Positions 62,608 through 64,000 of a stretch of DNA of 64,000 nt are shown here, in pieces (position 1 is the stretch's first letter; every line of letters starts with the position of its first letter). A program made the translations under genes and the position numbers. The notes beneath the pieces were generated by a model, which was not told where the DNA came from, did no database searches, and saw only the letters and a program-made list of their open reading frames with translations. The stretch is from contig JAUVLT010000001.1 in the NCBI GenBank assembly GCA_030600605.1, forward strand, positions 1 to 64,000. Direction: 5' to 3'. This stretch comes from Mycoplasmatota bacterium. Lineage in GTDB: Bacteria > Bacillota_I > Bacilli_A > Izemoplasmatales > Izemoplasmataceae.

Positions 62608-63885
62608 CTTCGGCTTTGGTTCCCAAATAGATAATGTACCAGTTCTTTTTCTTTTAGATTCATACATTTTAATATCTGCTTTTCTAATTAAATCCGTCGC
62701 ATTATCTCCTAGTTCCCAAATAACCGCTCCCATACTACATGTAACTTTTATCCCCAATTCAAGAGATAGGGCTTCAAATCTTTTTCTTAACTTATCCCCT
62801 TTTTCAATTACTTCATTTTTATCACAGTCTGGGAAAAATATTACAAATTCATCTCCACCATATCTTCCTGCAACTTTGCAGTATTCTTCACAACTAGTAA
62901 ATATTTCTCCTATTTTTTGAAGTATTTCATCACCTTTTATATGACCATAAGTATCATTGATTTTCTTAAAATTATCAATATCCATAAGTATTAAAGTTAT
63001 TTTCTCATAATCATATCCGATTTTTTTGATAGCTTCATCTATCTTATTGTAAGTAGTTGAATGGTTATAAAGACCTGTGAGTTGATCAACTTCTGCTTTA
63101 CGAAATAATTCTAATTCTTTTGTTCTAAAAAGATGAAAAACATTAGAATATGGAGCATTAATAGTTTCCATAACATAAACAACATATATTCCACCATAAG
63201 AAATAAACTTGGTTAAATGTCCCAATACAGCAAAAATTTCATATACTCCAACATACATTGTAAATAGAAATTCTGAAATCATTTTAATTCCTAAAGTGAC
63301 ACTAAATATAATTTTATACTTCTTGGACATTTCACTTCTTAAAACAAATACAATTGTTATTCCCAGTACAAATATAATAAAGTATTCAAAAATAATCTTT
63401 ATTAAAGTTTGTCCTTCTCCTACAACATAAAAATCAGGCAAGATACTTCCTTGTTCTATAATAAGAATTACTAGAAATAAGATAAGCGAATAAAAAGCAT
63501 AGATTGTCCAATGCTTTATTTTAAGATGAATTGTCGGAATTACAATCACAAAAAATAAAGTAAAAGATTCAATTAATCTAGCAAAGATCCAGTATTGATT
63601 GGATTCATTAATACTGTATTCAAATATCCCCATGCCTTCAAAAGTGAAGGCATGCATCAAATCTAATCCTCCGATATATAAATAAGCAATCCCAATTATT
63701 AATAATGTACTTCTTTTTATATATACTCTTGAGTTAACAGCAATAACAAAAATCATTATTCCAATAAATACTGTGAACAGCTCAGTAACTGTATGAAATA
63801 AAAGATGATTATATAAACTAACAAAATATAGTAATAAAGTCATTACTATAAAAAATATGTATGTAGATTTATATGATTTTTCCAT
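62602..63885 (-). CDS. Diguanylate cyclase with MASE3-like membrane domain
   Basis: The 427-residue protein has about seven or eight membrane segments (residues 8-235) with YIGGLDLMHAFTFEGMG, typical of the MASE3 sensor domain, then a GGDEF domain with DIDNFKKINDTYGH and the intact active site GRYGGDEF. It makes cyclic di-GMP. Unlike the PAS-GGDEF-HD-GYP protein at 27-29.5 kb, no RxxD inhibitory site is present at the usual distance, so product inhibition is not expected. Confidence 0.9.
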   Translation of the reverse strand: MEKSYKSTYIFFIVMTLLLYFVSLYNHLLFHTVTELFTVFIGIMIFVIAVNSRVYIKRSTLLIIGIAYLYIGGLDLMHAFTFEGMGIFEYSINESNQYWIFARLIESFTLFFVIVIPTIHLKIKHWTIYAFYSLILFLVILIIEQGSILPDFYVVGEGQTLIKIIFEYFIIFVLGITIVFVLRSEMSKKYKIIFSVTLGIKMISEFLFTMYVGVYEIFAVLGHLTKFISYGGIYVVYVMETINAPYSNVFHLFRTKELELFRKAEVDQLTGLYNHSTTYNKIDEAIKKIGYDYEKITLILMDIDNFKKINDTYGHIKGDEILQKIGEIFTSCEEYCKVAGRYGGDEFVIFFPDCDKNEVIEKGDKLRKRFEALSLELGIKVTCSMGAVIWELGDNATDLIRKADIKMYESKRKRTGTLSIWEPKPKK

Positions 63886-63907
63886 ACTAATTCACCCCAA
63901 TTTAAAT

Positions 63908-63936
63908 AAAAAACTATACTCAAAAGAAGTATAGTT
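63908..63936 (-). terminator. Terminator of the gene entering from the right
   Basis: The 9-bp stem AACTATACT/AGTATAGTT has a 7-base loop and TTTTTT on the minus strand. Confidence 0.8.
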
Positions 63937-63948
63937 ATGTTTTTAGTC

Positions 63949-64000
63949 CTATACCAACTGAACTTCACGAATACAGCAGGCAACATAATGTGTGAGCCCT
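63949..64000 (-). CDS. 3' end of an unidentified gene (partial)
   Basis: A minus-strand frame enters at 64000 and reads GLTHYVACCIREVQLV before a TAG at 63949-63951, directly before a strong terminator. The position supports a real gene end, but 16 residues are too few to name it. Confidence 0.4.
   Translation of the reverse strand, partial: GLTHYVACCIREVQLV

Overview
The window is AT-rich and standard-code (TGA is a stop, for example at the end of bioY). It is the kind of chromosome expected from a low-GC, Gram-positive-derived, free-living relative of the Mollicutes. Support for this is a 16S gene with a full anti-Shine-Dalgarno, strong AGGAGG-type ribosome sites, sigma-A promoters with 17-nt spacers, FabK-type fatty acid synthesis, the MEP isoprenoid enzyme Dxr, and c-di-GMP enzymes. 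An Izemoplasma/Haloplasma-like lineage is my inference, not a proof.

Left end (1-6150): a tungsten module. A tungstate ABC importer (tupA-tupB-tupC, minus strand) sits behind a Moco/Tuco-type riboswitch. Divergent from it is a cassette of tungsten aldehyde:ferredoxin oxidoreductase, a radical SAM maturase, a MoaD-like sulfur carrier and its E1-like activating enzyme. Next come a CPA2 cation/proton antiporter, a complete ISLre2-family insertion sequence (7553-9178), a MacB-like ABC exporter with a lipoprotein, a guanylate-kinase-like protein, ribosomal protein L25/CTC and a Nudix hydrolase.

14.3-24 kb: a probable TetR-controlled membrane/lipid region. It holds an ABC-2 permease with two ATPases, a divergent radical SAM/SPASM protein, a DUF1232 protein, a patatin-like lipase, an HD protein, a CmpB-like membrane protein and the TetR gene. 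The same TGTAAC-rich motifs, including a 14-nt exact match, occur at both ends of this block. A membrane-bound XRE regulator follows with two tiny membrane peptides too short for ordinary gene calling. 24-29.5 kb is accessory: a broken HTH/nucleotidyltransferase gene, a Fic protein with repeated upstream motifs, a zinc metallopeptidase without a credible start, a lipoprotein, a possible structured RNA, tRNA-Cys, and a PAS-GGDEF-HD-GYP protein.

29.6-37 kb: tRNAs Pro, Arg, Asp, Glu and Asn, superoxide reductase, RidA, a membrane protein, and a 16S-23S-5S operon on the minus strand driven by three tandem near-consensus promoters.

37-64 kb, almost all minus strand: the translation/envelope run rpsB-tsf-pyrH-frr-uppS-cdsA-dxr-rseP-proS. 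S2 carries a long repetitive tail ending in a SAP/Rho_N-like motif, and ProRS lacks the editing domain. Then comes a B12 module: a cobalamin riboswitch, a transcobalamin-like lipoprotein, a DUF4430 protein and an ECF S component. A methyltransferase-Nudix-dUTPase operon follows, then a complete type II fatty acid cluster (acpP-accBCDA-fabH-fabK-fabD-fabG-NMO-like-fabF-fabZ) headed by a FabT-like palindrome. Upstream of that are bioY and birA, which supply biotin to AccB. The window closes with a MASE3-like GGDEF cyclase and the 3' end of an unidentified gene.
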